Assembly: GCA_907163375.1 (NCBI GenBank)
Contig: CAJQUW010001113.1
Location: 409,501-473,500 of the forward strand
Source of the DNA: Prostheceraeus crozeri
Taxonomy: Eukaryota > Platyhelminthes > Polycladida > Euryleptidae
Reading direction: 5' to 3'
DNA: 64,000 nucleotides
Positions within the stretch are counted from its first letter, which is position 1. Every line of letters begins with the position of its first letter. Shown piece by piece: positions 12,936-25,158 of the stretch. The translations under genes and the position numbers were made by a program. The notes under the pieces were generated by a model. The model saw only the letters and a program-made list of their open reading frames with translations. It made no database searches and was not told where the DNA came from.

Positions 12936-14359
12936 CACATGTTGTCGACATTACAGGTGCTCTATCTTAAGACAGTTTTTGGGGGATGGCGATTCATACA
13001 ATGAGGTCTCAATTGATATAAAGCAATGCGAAATGCTGGACTAAGAAAAAAATTGACCTAAACAAACAATGATAACAAGAAATGCTTTCGAACCCTAACC
13101 AATAGATGAACCATGCACAATGTAAGTGAGGATTTAATTTCCATAAGATATCGAATGAAATCAATAGATGAGTCATTTCGGATCGACTTCTTACTGAGCT
13201 CCATGCACAGCGTTTTGCTGCAAATCTGCTTTATATTAACAATTTTCATGGCGCTTGGTCGTGTTTTTCAACACAGTTCTCAGAGAGTCATTCTATCTAC
13301 TCTCCCGGTTGAAAAGTTTGACAGCTTAGTCTGTATTGTGTAATGACCATTTCCATACAATACTTGTAAAAAGCACTCAATTTGGCGCGACTGAAGCACG
13401 ACATTAAGTTTACTTCCGAATCTTGTATATTTCCGCAATGATAATTTGTCATCAATACGATTAAACACGAAAATGAGTTTTTCAACTCATGGTTTGATAC
13501 ACATCGCATTGATAATCCAATAAGCAAATCATTGTCACACACAGTTACCTTTAATTGTTTCCTCTTTGTTTTCAAAAGAGCTCAGAACAATTCGAATAAC
13601 AAAAGGTTTTTATTGTTTATTCAAGTATCTGCACGCTATCTGCATGCGGTTGTACGAGAACACAGCTCAAATGTCGCCTCAATCTGGGAGTTTGTCTCAC
13701 AAATCATCGCTGTTGGAGGATGAAGCTTCCCACCTTCTATAAAGCAAAACGATAAATGCAATGAATGAATATTGGCAGTATTTTGAAGGTCGATTTGAAT
13801 TTGTATAGGCGAAGGATATTCTAATGTTTCTGATATCCTTTTCTATGGATGCTGTCTAACCAGGTGGAGCCCTATGACGCTGATGTTCCCACAAATACGA
13901 TGTAAATCAACACAACTGATGTGTGCACTTTCCAAGGATGACATCAGCTCTTTACCAACGCTACCATCTCGCTTCTATAAATAGCAGTTTAAAATTTGAG
14001 TTCCACTTTTAACTGAAAATTGATTCTTCTTGTATCTGCTGGACATTGATATTATAGATGGCTTTGATAGACGATGTGCTTTGTTCAGTTATAAAAGAAA
14101 ACATTCCTTAAAGATTTCTAGAGGCGTCTTTATTGACGACTCCGAAAAGATCATTATTGAAGCCGTCAACCGCCGAACCAATAAAAAAGCAACAAGATTT
14201 TCATTCAGAGTTGTGTTCAATCATGTCTCGTGAACACGGAGCCCATCACTGAGGTAAAGTGCATGTAGTTTAAAACATACAGGCAGAAAATGAACGTGAG
14301 TGGGTAATAAGTAAGCTTTTGAAATGAAACTTTCTGACTACGGAAGCTTATAGGTATTA
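12936..14359. other. No gene recognised
   Basis: Several overlapping open frames on both strands (13058-13723) reflect low stop density. None shows a recognisable domain or a splice-bounded exon I would defend. Confidence 0.4.
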
Positions 14360-14518
14360 GGCCTCAGCCACACTGAAAGTAAAGCAAACATGGGCGTCTC
14401 AAGCAAACGCATGTCCGTAAGCTTGCTATGCTTTGCTTTGCTCGCAGTGTGGCAGTTTTTTTGCTGCAAAACCCTTTGCTCGGAAACGCTTGGAAAAGCT
14501 CGCAGTGTGGCTGAGGCC
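14360..14518. mobile_element. PIF/Harbinger-type MITE
   Basis: A 159 bp element with inverted ends GGCCTCAGCCACACTG / CAGTGTGGCTGAGGCC. It is flanked by TTA at both sides (14357-14359, 14519-14521), the TWA target duplication typical of PIF/Harbinger. An internal repeat of the CTCGCAGTGTGGC end motif lies near 14440-14454. The minus-strand open frames over it are not genes. Confidence 0.85.
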
Positions 14519-15046
14519 TTATACATAGTGTGGAGATTAGCTTTCTCACTTGATAGCATCAATTGATAAAATATTGAAGCTTTTGTCTTTTCTTGTTTTC
14601 GTCACAATGTGTGTCACAGGGTCCGCTATTCTGCAACGAGGTCCGCCAGCCAGGCATGCATGCAAAGCTGGTTAGTTTTCCTGCTGACCTAAAATGTGAT
14701 TCACCAGTGTCCAGATTTGTGCTTGACAATATGTAATTTTCGTTCGCCCTTGGTTTTATGATAGCTTCAATTAACGTGTTTTGATAGAAAATTTTGACTT
14801 TGCGTGTGAGAACGCTCGTCAGTCCTCTTAAAGACTACCTAAATTTTTATGATCATATAAATTTGTATATATTGTATATGTATGTATATATTTTGCAATG
14901 TATCATTGCAATTCATATGTATCATTTGAAATTATTCCATCATGTGGTAAACTTGCTATAGGTTAGCGCACAATAGCCCAGTGTAGGTCGCTGAAATTTG
15001 CACGCATCATTTTTATTTTTTGACAGTTGTTACATGCAGAGTTTAA
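14519..15046. other. No gene recognised
   Basis: AT-rich spacer between two elements, including an AT/GT-rich stretch near 14860-14930. No gene or repeat family identified. Confidence 0.5.
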
Positions 15047-15984
15047 CCCTCAGAGACCTGAGCTTTTTCACACCCTCTGAGACTTGAGAGGGGGGATCCA
15101 GTGGACCCCTTTAACATATTCTTAGTTTACCTGCTTAAATCGATATCAAAGCATTAGAAAGTTGATTTTAAGTAAAACAATGATGTTTGCGTGTAGCAGG
15201 TCGGTATAACGAATCCCTTGAGTGACTTTCAGCCTTCTCAGTAAACACGTGCGAAAATATGGTGTTTTTGTAAGTCAACCACATTTAGTACAGCATCATT
15301 TGTACTAGGAGGCGGCTTTACGATATTTTGTGTCACCATAAAGCCTCAGATAGTTGATTTTGATGAAATTGATTTAATTCATGCAGCTAATCCTTTCCAT
15401 TTGTACATTCCTTCAAATTTATCCAAAGCTATCAGAAATAGACCTAAAATGAGTCAAAATTGCTGTACTTCTAGAACCAAAAACAGCTGTGGAGATCTCA
15501 AACTTACCATTACTGCTGTGAAAAGTTTGTCATCAATCAGTTTTTGGTGCTCAACTATGAATATAATGATAGCTTTCATTTCGGACATCGATTTATGTCG
15601 AGTTGTTCATATAGGCCAACCAGTCACGCGAGATCATGTGCGAAAGCAAAATATTCACATTTTGCGATTTTCCAACACATTGCACATCTACGAGCATGAT
15701 GCAAACAATGAATAAATGAATTCACTCCTTATACACCATCGTGGACATGTTCGAAGTCATTTTTCATTTAATAACAAAAATTTTGTGATGGAATTCCAGT
15801 GGACCCCCTTGGCCTATCTGGCATACTTCTACTGATTCAATTGAAATGAAATAACACATGCAAATTCACTGTCAGAAATGATGATTTTGTATGGGCTTGA
15901 GTGGTTGATATATCGTCAGCGTAAAAAATGAAATAGAAAAATGTGGCTCCGGGGTCCACTGGACCCCCCTCAGGTCTCTGAGGG
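15047..15984 (+). mobile_element. piggyBac-type non-autonomous element, copy 1
   Basis: Begins CCCTCAGAGACCTGAG and ends CAGGTCTCTGAGGG, with TTAA on both sides (15043-15046, 15985-15988). This is the piggyBac target and end pattern. Next to the ends lies a near-palindrome, GGGGTCCASTGGACCCC in consensus; the middle copy of this motif, complete in the other two elements, is partly lost here near 15790. A 104-codon plus frame (15401-15715) is also open in the other copies but has no transposase similarity. The three copies differ at only a few positions over most of their length, implying recent activity. Confidence 0.9.
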
Positions 15985-18607
15985 TTAAATTGCAAGCATT
16001 AAAACGGCAGTTAAGAAGACCGGTTGGCGAAATATGATATAGAAAAATAAGTCATTAAGTTGTTCTCAGCAGCTTTAGCTGATCAATTTACTCTTTTTCT
16101 TTCTATAAAACAAAATATACTGTTTGGCACTTTTCTTCTCAGTATTGTATGTAAAAAATCACCTTGCATGTGTTGCATTATGTAGGTAATTGCTAGCTAA
16201 TACAGCATATTACGGAGTGTAGGACACTAACACTCTGCTTGATCCACGGACGTCATGCATTTGCGCCAAATATTTCAGTTATGCAATGGAGGTGCAATGC
16301 TTTTGCGCCACAGATATGCTTGCCTAGTAATGCATTTGCACCAAAACAAATCATGTATTTGCGCCAGTTTCTTATCAGATGTTTTGTTAATATTGTATAT
16401 CTGATAGTTGTATGACCAATTCGGATATGACACATTTGTGAAGCCATTTTAGCGATTGACAATGCATTGACAAACAAAATCGGACAATGGGCCTCATTTC
16501 TCGTCGTAATGCCGGTGAGATCGAAACATTTACCTTTGTGAAGTTGTTAGGTTATACACACCGAGTTTAGACAGTCCTTCTACAAGGATCAATTTTATTA
16601 ACCGTGTAATATACTGTATGGTACGTGTAATACATATTGTGTCTTGATTACAATGACTATATTTTTTATTTCGTTGTTACAATCATAATGCGGGATAATG
16701 GGCCTAATTCATTTGATTTAATAGTGAATTTGCTAAATTATTCTTATTCTTCATACCGGTACATTTATTATTGGTAGCCAAATAGAATAAAGTTACTTTT
16801 TAGTTACAAAAGATAGTAGATAATAATCTTAACTAATGCGAACGATTTTCTGTGGCCAAATCCTTTTCACATTTGCTGATCAAATTACCGGATAACAGAT
16901 AACACTAGATTTAGCAGATAACACATTTGGCGCAATTTATGCATTGCCAAGTGGCACAAATGCAAAACTCCCTGATCCACAGCCCAGCTTCGATAGAAAA
17001 GGATGAAAAAAAGTCTTTGACATCTGATGCCTTCTCTTTATCGGCAAACACGAGGCCTTTCTGCCGTCATCTTCAGGCGATGAGCCTTGTTAATATGTAC
17101 GGTTTTGAGTTATCCTTGCACGATGACTAATGATCACAGTGTGAATAACTCTTGTCAGGAAATTGTAACATTTTTTCTTTCAATGCGATTTTAAGCAAAT
17201 AACCTCAAGTCTAGGTTTTACCTGATTAGACTTGTCATCAAATTCGATTCTTCCAATTACTAATGCTAGCCTCTTCTAGTCATCCGAGCGTTCTGAAGCT
17301 GATAATGGCATACATAAGATTCCTTATTGACAATCAAATCTTACGCGAGGCTTCATGAAGTATCTTTCGATTCCACTTCAAGACCCTTGCTGTCCCATTG
17401 AAGAAAATTGTTTAATAAAAGAACTGAATAAGAAAAATCTTCCTGAATTAACACTCCAAAATGGGCATTGTATTGGTGAAAGAACTGCCGATAGCAATGA
17501 AATAAATCTTTTGACAAAAGAAGAAACGACACAGGTTTTGCCATAAGCTATTGACAGTATTGTTACACGAACGTTTGATTCAAAGCTATGAGTAGTATAA
17601 ACAGCAGCACGATATTCTAGTGCAAGGTGCTATAATCCATTCAGCAAAGTTAATATTTTCCTAACATTATTTGTCTGTAATAGCCATCACTGGAATCTGG
17701 CGCTTGTTTTGACAGACTAATTAACAGAATCAAAAGCCTAGATGAATTAGTAAAGCGTGTTGAGGTATTCACTTAAATGGTACGACGTAAATTGTGACAA
17801 TTCCTTCGCGAGTACAAAGGATCAACCAAGTTTATGTCGCAAGTTTGCATGAATTGCCATTGAATTGTTATCGCAAATACGAGCGTCGTAGAGATTCAAT
17901 ATTTTGAGGTGCTCAACGATGAAGCTGTAAAACCCATTTATTCGTTATGAAGAGGTTATATTAATAAATCAATGGAAAAACACAATGCGAAGTGTGGTGA
18001 GTGTATAAGCTTTGCAGTGAGCATTCTTTCTTCTAATTGATGAACTTGGTGCTTTGATTTGATTATTGAGCTGCTATCAAGAAAATCACTTTTCCGATTG
18101 TCGGCTTAGTGCGACAAAAGAATTGTAATTTGTGAGAATAGATTGATATTTAGGGAGTTCTCCGGCGTTGACGACCGCTTTGTAAAATAACAAGAGCAAA
18201 TCGTTAAGGAATTGTTTTTAGATGACAGCAAACAACCTGGGGGCCGCCAAACAGCAAAGATGTGTCTATTTTGGTGAACTTTGTATGATCAAACGCCAGC
18301 GTAAGTTCCGTAGACAAAGTGTGGGTAGAACAACAATGGGGATTTTACACAACTGGCATCATTTTTGCAATTATGAAGACTAAAAATAAAATGTGTCCCG
18401 ACTATTTGTATTTGTATATGCCAACGGATGAAATTATCACAATATGAGGACGGCCATATCTTAGCAACAAAGTTGATAATGGAATGAAAAAATCAGATCC
18501 TGAAATTTTCAATAATTGAGGAAGCAAAAGTTTAATTTCTCGACTATCGGCGAGCTATTCGTTTGTAAAAGCGAATCTCTGGAGATTTATTGGCATTTAT
18601 TTTGACA
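15985..18607. other. No gene recognised; cluster of TGCATTTGCGCCA-like motifs
   Basis: Near 16250-16370 a motif close to TGCATTTGCGCCA occurs about four times at uneven spacing, and an inverted version occurs near 16927-16965. This may mark a decayed inverted-repeat element. The rest is AT-rich with short frames only. Confidence 0.4.
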
Positions 18608-18860
18608 GACCGGCGCTGTGATAGAGTGGTAGAGTGTTCGGCCTGCGTCCGGGAGACCTTGGTTCAAACTTTGGTCGGGTCAAACCGAAGACTTTAAATA
18701 ATAGGCGCACTCAGCATTCTTGATTGACACTCAGCGCGAGAGAGAATGAGGGTGGGATAAATGCCAACTCGGCCACATGGCTGAGCGGCGTGTCTCCCTA
18801 ATGTGCTAATGTGTCTTAGACATACTTCCGAGTATAAGCCATGTTCATTTATTTTCATTA
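18608..18860 (+). repeat. tRNA-derived SINE (family A), plus orientation
   Basis: The head (about 18611-18683) has an A-box-like GATAGAGTGGTAGAGTG and a B-box-like GGTTCAAACTTTG, the internal RNA polymerase III promoter layout of tRNA. The body that follows (to about 18800 or beyond) contains a GAGAATGAGGGTGGGATAAA block and an ACTCGGCCACATGGCTGAG block that recur at 20232-20290 in reverse. The 95-codon minus frame across it is not a gene. Confidence 0.8.
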
Positions 18861-20230
18861 CATGGACACTGCCGTTGTGGTAGACGATTTCAGGGGACCC
18901 ATACGGAAATGCTTGCGTAGATTGGTAGTTGTCCGAAGTGGCTTTAGTCATTGCATAATCATTTCGACATTCAGCATTCATGTATGCATTTATTCATCTG
19001 AAATGCCGTAAAAAGGTGTTGTTGTTTAATAGATATTATAAGCATATTTCCAATGCATCCTCATACTGACGTTACTAGATCGGTTAACAGGATTATAACA
19101 ACAAAAGAGGAACTCTTTGAATTAAAAGCAGGTAGGAATAAGCTCATTGTTTCTGCATTTGTAATATTGAATGAATCTATTAGTACAAATAAGTCCGTCA
19201 AAATCTAGAGAAATGGATATGTGTAACAACAAATTCAAGATTTCAAGCTTCTGCTGGATGCCTGTAGTATATCAACGATATGATCCACAGAATCTTTCTC
19301 GTAGTTTGCATGTGGTTGAATGCATTGAGACGTCACTTGGAAGTACAGAAGGAGATTGATAGAATTGCAAGAAATGCAACCCGAATGCACGTATAGACCT
19401 CCGCAACACACAAAAAATATCTAATTAGATTTGTCATTAGTGAAAATTGAAATTATTGAAATAATGTCAACTTATAAACAACAACAAACAAAAACTATTT
19501 ACCGGCAGACAATTAAATTGGTTTAATATTCAGCCGGCAGAATTTTAGTCAATGAACAGCCCCATTGTCGCTGATGTTTCAAAAGAATACTCTTCATTTT
19601 CTAGTTTTTGCATGATCACAGAATGGTCTTGAAGTTCACACCGACTTAGAATCGACACTTTGCTGAATTATATAAGAGATAAGTCTTAAACAAAAGTAGA
19701 CTATCAACAATCATAAAATATTATCATGAAAGCTAGGAACTGTCACGCATTTTTTTAATCATTTCAATCCTCCATCCTTGTCTATTATGACACCTTTAAT
19801 GTATCACGAAACCCATACAGCTGATATTTGATCTTGTTATGTGTTATTTTGCAGTCATGCATTGAAACAACCACCTTTGCTTCACGGATACCTTTGTATT
19901 AAGTGAAAACAGCAGATAAAAGCTGAGGTTATTCCGCATATTTAATTACTTGAATCGATTACACTTAAGAAGCACGATTTTAATAGAAAAGATAGCACTG
20001 ATGCACGGATTTATGGAAAAAAGGCCCAAGGCGCTATTCAAATCGTTGTAGTGGGACCAATACCTGACATGTGGATTTTCCGACCAGTAGTGAAAACTTG
20101 ATATGAGCATTTTATTAAAATAATTGCTGAAAGCGATAGACCTGATTGAGAGATCCATGAGATTGCATGAATATTAGGAAATATAAATAAACACAAAAAC
20201 TCGGAAGCACTTTTGACGCGTAGCCTTTCT
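18861..20230. other. No gene recognised
   Basis: AT-rich spacer between two copies of SINE family A. No repeat or coding feature identified. Confidence 0.5.
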
Positions 20231-20395
20231 TCCATGTGGCTGAGTGGTATTTATCCCACTCTCATTCTTTTTGTGCTGAGTGTTTAGCAAGAATACAGAG
20301 TGTACGTGCATATTTTGCAGGTATTAGGTTTGAACCTAGGTCTCCAGAATGCACTGTGACCACTGTACCGCAAGGCGGCATCGCCGGCGGTGGAT
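20231..20395 (-). repeat. tRNA-derived SINE (family A), minus orientation
   Basis: Read on the minus strand, 20395 to 20231 contains a tRNA-like head with B box GGTTCAAACCTAA, then the body blocks CACTCAGCACAAA, GAGAGTGGGATAAA and CTCAGCCACATGG in the same order as the copy at 18608. The body is shorter than in that copy. Confidence 0.75.
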
Positions 20396-20848
20396 TGCGA
20401 GTGTATTACAATTGATATGCGACTAATGCGTACAATATCGATCTTCTAACAGCTTCACAAGTTAGATCTGCCTAAGTTTTTCAACTATTTCTTAAGAAGA
20501 GCAACTTGTCGGAAAATTGCACATATCAGGTAGTGTGTTTGACCTTGAAAATCACACGCCAGGCAATTTATTGTAAGAAGTTAATAAATAAATCTTTAGT
20601 TAGTATCTGAGGATGTTGTGCAATTTATCTGTTAGCTATTAATTTCTGATTATCTGAAATCACAAGGTTTTTTCAAAAGTATATTTAAAATGAATGACGA
20701 TTGGAATGAGGCTGCAAAGAAACGCGTTATGATTTTGATTTTTTCGCTACAAAGTAAAGGAAAAGTAAAAAAGAGTTGCGGTGAAAAGGAAGGTCTCGAC
20801 TTTATGGTGCATTAATGAGTGGACACCATTTTTTAAGAATATTTAATT

Positions 20849-21135
20849 AGTTGAATATCTAAAGAGAATGACAACTATTAAGTCAATACAAGACATCAAC
20901 ACCATTGATTCCCCGACCGCACTCGCCTGACAGAGGAATCGAACCGTAGTCCTCGGTGGAGACGAGCACGCACTTTCTTCACTAGGCCATGCTGACGGTT
21001 CAAAAGGAATGCGAGTGAAGGCAGAAGTCATCTCCAAGTGCGGTCGGGGAATCAAGGGTGTTGGTGTCTTGCATTGACTTAATAGTTGTCATTCTCTTCA
21101 GATATTTAATGCACTGCGACAGACAGTTTTGTTGT
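20849..21135. repeat. tRNA-headed SINE (family B) with inverted body modules
   Basis: A tRNA-like head on the minus strand (20930-20995; B box complement near 20937, A box complement near 20980) lies between two inverted copies of the ~70 bp body module. One copy is in reverse at about 20849-20918 and the other forward at about 21038-21108. The structure therefore has terminal inverted repeats that are really the SINE body. The forward body continues into GCACTGCGACAGACAG, the linker also seen in the copy at 38508. Confidence 0.75.
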
Positions 21136-23649
21136 CACTTCAATTAGTTATTTAACAATTAGTGAGAGAAATATTGAATTAGTAATATCGGCTATAGTTT
21201 AGAGTAGTCAGTACCGGCTGAAATACTGTACCATTGATCAAATGCTATAGAAACTTCCTGAGGTTGGAAATTGTCCCAGCTTAAAGTAGTTATTAAGCTA
21301 TCGTCATGATATAATTATTTTCACGGAGATTAAAAAGTGAAACTATTCAGTACGAGGAGCGATCGAGACAGCGATGCCGCTCAGAGTACTGAAAAGGACT
21401 TTTAAATCAAGTGAAGGTAATTTATTTCTATGCATCTCCATTTGGAAGATATTATATCTCAGCGACCTATTTGTCGGCCATACCATGACATCAAGAAGTC
21501 TATGACGATGCTTAGAAATGCACAATATTTCTATGCATGGACTAGGAATAGACATAGGCTACTAAACATTGCAAAACAAGACTTTATTTAAATTTGATCA
21601 GAATTATACTTCAGTGTCCAGTATTTTGTCACATTAATTAGTCAAATAGCGACTTCAAAATGGAACGAACCGCAGAATTGATAATAGAGAAAATAACAGT
21701 AGTAAAAGATACGAAGTTCGATGGAGTCAATTTCATCAAATATTGTCAGCTATCTCACAGAAACCAAAATAATGTTGATAAATGTGTTGATTTAATTATC
21801 GTTTAACAATTTGACATTTTTGATACTACATTAGGTCGATATGATTCCATTGAGCACACTGTAATGCTCCTATGTTTCAAATGCCAGATTTAGGCACTTG
21901 TCAAGGATATTCAGTGTAATTACAATCAAAATAATGCGTAGAGAAAATGAAGTCATGACGCAAATAAACTTCGCAGCATAGAATTCACGAGCTACAAAGT
22001 GTTGACCGCAAAGACTGAAAAGTTGAACAGGGACTGTAAAGTAATGGCCAAACTTGAACAAATGTAAAGTAATGCTCATGCCCTCTGAGGGCTATGGTAA
22101 TATCAATTTTTAAACACATGCACGGAAATAAATGTAATGACCGCGTTTGCGCAAGGCGAAGCTGTAATAATTCTTTATTATCATTTTACACGATATAGAC
22201 ACATTTTCATTGATGTGGCTCGGTTATGTTTTAAGCTCGAGAGGATTTGAGAGCATTTGCGATTCAAGTTTTGAGGGTGAGCAATAGATTTCAACAATCG
22301 TTTTGTTTCTGCTCGGAAGTGAACCTCAAAGCTAATCGCTATAAATGTGAAGTGTTAAGTGTTTGAGTTCCTTTCCATTATCAAAGGAAAGGAAACAATT
22401 CACTTTTTCCGAGGTTATGGTAACTAAAAGATCCACGTTTTGACAATAGAACGATTAATAATGTGAAGTGATGCTCACATTGTTTCGTTGTTTAAGGTAA
22501 GCGAACAAAGCATTTAAGCGAAAGTGAAAAAATGTCAACTCAACAATGGTTGATGGGAGGAAGTCAACATTTGGTGTCAAACATTAAATTTATCTATTCG
22601 TCTCTCTTCCGTTGAAGCGCGCCGGGGTCATAATCAGCACGTTATCCCTTGTTTGGCTGAAAGTTCGGAATTCATGACATAACATTCTTCATTTCTCCTT
22701 TAGAATATCGTTTATTTCCGAAGTATCCACTTTACGTGAATCACCAGAGGGTGAGAGGAGCAGTTCTTGTATAACTGTATATCAAGGCATCACGAATAAA
22801 AAGCACAGGCATCGGTGGACGTCGTCATTTAGTTTTGAAGAACCTCCGAATGCAGCACTTCTGCAGATGTTGAAAAGTTGATATTACCATAGCCCTCAGA
22901 GCGCATGAGCACTACTTTTCAATCCCTGTTCAACTTTACAGTCCCTGGTCAACTAAGTATGTTTAAGTACTTGTAAATCAACTAAGTATGTTTACGTTAT
23001 GACTTTATTTTCTCTGTGTATTGTTTTGATTGTATTTGCGTTGAATATCCTTGACAAGTGCCTAAATCTGGCATTTGAAACATAGGAGCATTACAATGTG
23101 CTCAATGGAATCATATCGACCTAATGCGGAATCAAAAATATCAAATTGGTAAACGATAATTAAATTAACACATTTATCAACATTATTTTGTTTTCTGTAA
23201 GATAACTGACAATCTTTGATGAAATTGACTCCATCGAACTTCGTATCTTTTACTACTGTTATTTCCTTTATCATCAATTCTGCGGTTCGTTCCATTTTAA
23301 AGTCGCTATTTGGCTAATTAATGTGACAAAATACTGGACACTGACGTATAATTCTGGTCAAATTTAAATAAAGTTTTTTATTTCACTGTGCCCTGTGCAT
23401 TCCCTTTCTATGTAATGAACATTCCCCAGTCGGGAATCGCACGATTTGGAATATCAAAACACATGCATTTCTAGTTAGATATCATTTAGCGTGCGGTTCC
23501 CAGCAGGAACCGCACGGATGTCATATAAATGGATAAGGACAAATAATTCATAAAGAACATACAGGAAAACATTTCTTTAGCAAATTCACAGTTTTATGGT
23601 GATAATTTCACCATTTGGCTTTTGTATGCTGATATTCACCATGTATTTC

Positions 23650-24775
23650 CCGCCATCATTGTCATTAATCCCACTTTGAATGTGAATTGCCTCACGACTG
23701 CTGCACGCTTGTCCGTTCAAAATCTGATCTTGAACTGTGAAGTCTTCTTTCGTCTGGACATCATACTCCAGCTCCGTCTAAAGAACGATGTCCGGTCCTT
23801 TTCATGGACTTGTCAGCTGAAATACCGCCTTGTCTAAGACGACTGTAGCAGGTTCTCTTTAGAGAGTGATTGGTGTAATATCCATCTTCATCAATATCTT
23901 TCATCATTTTTGAGACAACACCTCCGATTTTGTTGATTCCAACTGGTTGGTCTTTGAACCATCTCTGGTTCTTCGCTGCTGCATTTGGCATGGGCTGCAA
24001 ATAGAACGCGTTTGTCTTTGTTGAACTTGGACGATGGTGTTTATAAAGTTTATATAGCTTCACAAGGCACCGGTCACTGCTTTTGTCCTCGTAGACTTTC
24101 ACTTGTTTTGGTGGAACAAATCTGTGTTTCAAACCCATTCTAACGCTCTGTGTTCTTCGCGAGCTCTAAATCCGAAATGTAGCCCAATTTTGTACACCAA
24201 TGTGCGGAATAGGCTTTCAGCGTCTTTGTTGGACAAAATGCTCTTTTCCCATAAACTATCCTCGAGTTTGCCAGGGATAAATTTGGCCTTTCTTTTATCT
24301 CCACCAATTCCCAGTTTAGTCGACCGCTTCATTGCTGAATCCAAAGCTGTTCTAGACTCAGTGAATTCTGGATCTTTGAAAAATTCCACGATCTTTTCAC
24401 ACTGTGTCTCAAATGGTGAAAAAGCGAGACAACTAAGTGTCTGAGAGACCGATGGATATTGAGAGCCGTCTGTTTTGCGAACTTCGAACACGTATGATTT
24501 TAGTGCAAAGTTAAGGTCATTTTCTTCTCCATTTCGTCTAGGGATCTATAGACATTCAGTTCATCGCCTCTATTCACAATTCTTGATAATCTCCATGACT
24601 CAAAAGTCTTCACTGCCCGTGTCACCTTCTTGTGTGTATTGTGTGGCACTCCTTCGGCTATTAACTTCTCAATTTCATCTTTTTTCATAAATTCATACCG
24701 CTTACTGCTTCCTGTCATCATATCACTTTGTGTGTAGTCACCACAAGCATCCATTTTATAATTATGCAAACGCAA
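23650..24775 (-). pseudogene. Tyrosine recombinase (DUF3504 / Crypton, ZMYM2-QRICH1-like) relic
   Basis: Three consecutive minus frames together match the DUF3504 family, the recombinase domain of Crypton DNA transposons and of host proteins derived from them (ZMYM2, QRICH1, KIAA1958). The first, 24775-24500, is the N-terminal part. The second, to 24129, has the landmarks FEVRKTDGSQYPS, FFKDPEF, WEKSILS and HFGFRAREEHRALEW, the last probably carrying the first catalytic Arg. The third, 24138-23761, has NHSLKRTCYSRL (the His/Arg box) and KRTGHRS. The likely nucleophilic Tyr lies in EYDVQ just past the third frame, in a shifted frame. Frame changes occur near 24525, 24135 and 23770, so the gene is broken. 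A host-domesticated copy is unlikely given those breaks. Confidence 0.85.
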
Positions 24776-24993
24776 AATGACATTCCATGAGTCGATTACG
24801 TTTGAAATTTAAATATTCTTTCCGATATCAGGGCTGTCAAAGATACTGCATACCTGCCTATATTACTTTTACATGTATCAAATACATACAAATCTAACAA
24901 CCTATTTCGATGAACAATTCCATACATGGATATTTATGCATGTATTACCTCCCACAGATATATAGTGATGCCACAGTCTATGTCGTGAAATAA

Positions 24994-25158
24994 ATATGTT
25001 ATTTCATGGCTGAAACGTGGACCAGGTCAGGAATCTATGGTTTTTGGAACTCGTGATATCTAACAGCACTCGCCTTCGGCTCGTGCTGGCCGATATCACT
25101 TGTTCTAAAAAGCCATGATTCCTGACCGGGTACCACTATTCAGCCATGAAATAACATA
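24994..25158. repeat. Hairpin MITE-like repeat
   Basis: Arms read ATATGTTATTTCATGGCTGA and its complement at the far end, with a second matched block GGTCAGGAATC / GATTCCTGACC inside and a GC-rich inner hairpin near 25073-25098. It sits exactly at the right edge of the insertion in the foldback arm. No target duplication is certain. Confidence 0.7.

Noticed and set aside
13058-13723. Group of overlapping frames on both strands suggesting a gene
   Set aside because: Frames overlap on opposite strands, are short and have no domain, as expected in AT-rich DNA with few stops.
23761-24775. Host ZMYM/QRICH1-type gene
   Set aside because: Three frame changes and location inside an insertion in a foldback element fit a dead Crypton-type transposon better.
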